DNA of 64,000 bases from Anarhynchus alexandrinus (lineage: Eukaryota > Chordata > Aves > Charadriiformes > Charadriidae). The notes below the pieces were generated by a model. It did no database searches and was not told the DNA's origin. It saw nothing but the letters and a program-made list of their open reading frames with translations. Each line of letters opens with the position of its first letter. The first letter of the stretch is position 1. Positions 63,775 to 64,000 of this stretch are shown here, in pieces. The DNA lies in contig VUYV01000228.1 of assembly GCA_008711295.1 (NCBI GenBank), positions 720,621 to 784,620 on the forward strand. The letters are read 5' to 3'. The position numbers were made by a program, and so were the translations under genes.

Positions 63775-64000
63775 AAAAGAAGGAAAAGACCTTTAAGGTC
63801 TTTGAGTCCAACCATAAACCTAACACAGCGAAATCTACCACTAAACCACATCCCTAAGTGCCACATCTACATGTTTTTTAAATACCTTCAGGGATGGTGA
63901 CTAAACAACTTCCCTGGGCAGCCTGTTCCAGTGCTTGATAGCACTTTCTGTGAAGAAATTTTTCCTAATATCTGATCTAAAATCAATCTATTTAAATTAA
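63775..64000 (-). mobile_element. CR1-like LINE, minus strand, cut by window end
   Basis: Read on the minus strand, the sequence gives TTTAGATCAGATATTAGGAA, AATTTCTTCACAG, then CAAGCACTGGAACAGGCTGC, the CR1 C-terminal coding to 3' UTR transition. It ends towards GTTGGACTCAAAGACCTTAA near 63785. The tail differs from the neighbouring plus-strand copy, so this is another subfamily. Its 5' part lies beyond the window. The two CR1 tails face each other about 20 bases apart. Confidence 0.85.

Noticed and set aside
1..64000. CRISPR arrays, bacterial operons, tRNA or rRNA genes
   Set aside because: The DNA is avian-type with CR1 LINEs. No regularly spaced repeats, tRNA box motifs or rRNA-like stretches were found by eye.

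Overview
The window looks like non-coding DNA from a bird chromosome. It is AT-rich, I recognise no host exon, and almost every recognisable repeat is a CR1-type LINE. The CR1 copies have the avian form: 5'-truncated, ending in a conserved tail with short ATTCTATG-type repeats. Taxonomic placement below Aves is not supported. Nothing shows directly whether this is a sex chromosome or an autosome.

Layout: 1-15.1 kb is mostly unannotatable AT-rich DNA with one old minus-strand CR1 (3.65-4.12 kb) and an isolated CR1 tail (4.98-5.04 kb). A very old CR1/L3-like relic lies at about 15.15-15.88 kb. It is followed at once by a 0.63-kb block of degenerate telomeric repeats (16.23-16.86 kb), an interstitial telomeric sequence. 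At 17.56-17.64 kb there is an almost perfect 36-bp-stem hairpin.

The main large-scale structure is a pair of near-identical inverted arms, 20529-22922 and 44240-46605. They are about 2.4 kb each with a 21.3-kb spacer. In the stretches compared by eye they differ by one base and a 28-nt copy-number difference, plus a cluster of five differences at their outer edge. That edge lies in a CR1 tail: the right arm continues into the body of a minus-strand CR1 (to about 47.5 kb) and the left arm does not. The spacer holds a plus-strand CR1 with an internal deletion (35.67-36.34 kb), a CR1 tail (26.40-26.47 kb) and an unrecognised 200-codon open frame (30.4-31.0 kb).

The right-hand 12 kb is transposon-rich. 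It holds a CR1 3' fragment (52.04-52.54 kb), a GC-richer LTR-like block (about 55.8-57.2 kb), and a CR1 interrupted by a second CR1 (58.7-61.17 kb). That composite contains a lone N where about 210 bases of expected CR1 sequence are missing. A CR1 with an open C-terminal reverse-transcriptase-domain reading frame (63.2-63.76 kb) follows, and a convergent CR1 runs off the window end. All CR1 copies are truncated or broken, so none can act as an autonomous element. There is no operon, pathway or functional gene set to describe. The notable content is structural: the inverted repeat, the telomeric block, the hairpin and the nested LINEs.
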